This document shows positions 41,884-42,647 of a stretch of 42,647 nt of DNA, in pieces (position 1 is the stretch's first letter; every line of letters begins with the position of its first letter). The position numbers and the translations under genes are program-made. Source of the stretch: Deltaproteobacteria bacterium (GTDB taxonomy: Bacteria; Myxococcota_A; UBA9160; UBA6930); contig JAJDAQ010000174.1 of the NCBI GenBank assembly GCA_029261815.1, positions 1 through 42,647 of the forward strand. The letters are read 5' to 3'. Under the pieces are notes generated by a model. The model was not told the origin of the DNA. It ran no database searches and saw only the letters and a program-made list of their open reading frames with translations.

Positions 41884-42305
41884 TCGCGACGGCCCACCAG
41901 ACGCCGGTGTTCGACCATCAGGCAGCGATACTCGACGACCTCGATCCCGGCGGCTTCGAGTCGCGCCGTGGCCTCGGGGTGCGCGATCCCGAGCTGCATC
42001 CACACGGCGGTAGGCTTCGACTCGAGCGCGAGGATTTCGTCGACATGACCAGGGATATGGCTGCTCGCGCGAAACAGATTCACGAGATCCGGGGTCTCAT
42101 CGAGATCACCCAGGACCGGCACGCACCGCTCGCTCAGGACGCGGTCTAGTTTCGGAGAGACGGGAAGGATCCGGTAGCCATGACGCTGCATATAGGCCGG
42201 CACCTCGAAGGCATCATCCGTCGCGCCAGCCTTGATTCCGACCACCGCGATCCGCTCGATGCGGCGCAGGAGGGCGGTCAGGGCTGCATCGTCCGTGATC
42301 GGCAA
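41880..42305 (-). CDS. CoA-binding domain protein (YccU-like)
   Basis: A 141-residue single-domain Rossmann protein of the CoA_binding family found in succinyl-CoA synthetase and in stand-alone YccU-like proteins. Seen: IERIAVVGIKAGATDDAFEVPAYMQRHGYRILPVSPKL, then DETPDLVNLFRASSHIPGHVDEILAL, then AVWMQLGIAHPEATARLEAAGIEVVEYRCLMVEHRRL. The order and length match the family closely. The role is unclear; binding of CoA or acyl-CoA is inferred from the fold. The TTG start at 42305 is chosen because AAGGAG lies eight bases upstream and the domain begins right after it. A GTG/ATG-initiated extension reaching 42386 would cross the divergent M16 gene's start. It is the first gene of a three-gene coupled operon. 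Confidence 0.83.
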   Translation of the reverse strand: MPITDDAALTALLRRIERIAVVGIKAGATDDAFEVPAYMQRHGYRILPVSPKLDRVLSERCVPVLGDLDETPDLVNLFRASSHIPGHVDEILALESKPTAVWMQLGIAHPEATARLEAAGIEVVEYRCLMVEHRRLVGRRD

Positions 42306-42371
42306 GGGCGTTCTCCTTGCTGGCAGGGTAGGCCGGCGATACTGTCCGCCGCCATGCAAGGGGGGCTTGCG

Positions 42372-42647
42372 ATGACGCGACTTCAATCTTCTTCAGCGTC
42401 GGTGCTGCGGATCTCGATGCTGTGTGGAAGCCTGGTCCTGGCGTGGGTCACCGCCCTGGTGTTCGCGTCCGCGGCAACGGCCGAAGCGCTCCCGCCGGTC
42501 AACGATCCGCTCGACGCGATGCAGGTCACGACCCTGGACAACGGCCTGACGGTCTTGACCCTCGAGGATCATGCGAGCCCGGTCGCAAGCTTCCAGGTCT
42601 GGGTCAATGTCGGTTCGAGCGACGAGGCGCGCTTTACCGGGATTGCG
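42372..42647 (+). CDS. M16-family (insulinase/PqqL-like) zinc peptidase, N-terminal fragment
   Basis: The reading frame stays open to the window edge, so only the first 92 codons are present. After a signal peptide (hydrophobic core about residues 14-40, ending FASAATAEA) the mature part reads VTTLDNGLTVLTLEDHASPVASFQVWVNVGSSDE, the conserved N-terminal strand set of M16 peptidases. The zinc motif HxxEH would come directly after the last visible residues (FTGIA). The family degrades peptides or processes exported proteins, often as a pair of tandem M16 genes. The ATG at 42372 is preferred because AGGGGGG at 42359-42365 is a good ribosome binding site; the ATG at 42354 is the alternative. It is divergent from the CoA-binding gene. 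Confidence 0.8.
   Translation, partial: MTRLQSSSASVLRISMLCGSLVLAWVTALVFASAATAEALPPVNDPLDAMQVTTLDNGLTVLTLEDHASPVASFQVWVNVGSSDEARFTGIA

Overview
This is a gene-dense, high-GC chromosomal window from what looks like an aerobic Gram-negative bacterium with an actinobacteria-like lipid metabolism. It carries 40 protein genes, the last one cut by the window edge. Myxococcota or another 'Deltaproteobacteria'-type lineage is my best guess. Support for it: an EF-G of the spd/mitochondrial EFG1 type (P-loop HIDSGKTT plus a [10 protein letters not shown] stretch), a hexameric-type citrate synthase, heme A synthase (aa3-type oxidase), complete-looking menaquinone genes apart from menB, a wax ester/triacylglycerol synthase, an MFE-2-like beta-oxidation pair, and an ArnT-like envelope glycosyltransferase. 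No rRNA, tRNA, CRISPR array, insertion sequence or phage gene is visible, so this is housekeeping and accessory metabolism rather than a mobile island.

Layout. 1-5083: infA, a hexapeptide acyltransferase, a stand-alone formyl-THF-dependent enzyme, fusA with a structured leader, and a RecA/KaiC-like ATPase of unknown role. 5123-13753: a tightly overlapping operon starting with a MerR regulator, followed by menG, menF, menD, a menH-menA fusion, menC and menE. 13772-17442: an alpha/beta hydrolase, then a membrane-anchored esterase overlapping a WS/DGAT (neutral lipid storage). 17450-21718: TerB-like protein, arsenate reductase, mercuric-reductase-like flavoprotein, TVP38/TMEM64 membrane protein and the radical SAM protein ArsS. 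21829-23665: TetR regulator and a diiron enzyme. 23973-25735: split MFE-2-type dehydrogenase and hydratase 2. 25857-30398: full-length Lhr helicase. 30411-34320: CtaA with a coupled unknown gene, a degenerate GGDEF-like protein, a TIGR01777 epimerase and a luciferase-like oxidoreductase. 34411-37276: exported methyltransferase, class IV aminotransferase, citrate synthase. 37466-40933: ArnT-like transferase, epimerase and GT2 transferase. 40934-42305: a coupled operon of CoA-binding protein, DsbA-like protein and SUI1/YciH. 42372-end: start of an exported M16 peptidase.

Two features run through the whole window. First, many genes inside operons are joined by ATGA/GTGA/TTGA/TGATG stop-start overlaps. 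Second, several first genes of transcription units have no Shine-Dalgarno sequence but carry a TAnnnT-like hexamer 6-8 nt before the start codon, as expected for leaderless mRNAs. The most unusual single gene is the menH-menA fusion, and the most interesting regulatory arrangement is the MerR gene with its palindrome-covered, apparently leaderless promoter at the head of the menaquinone operon.
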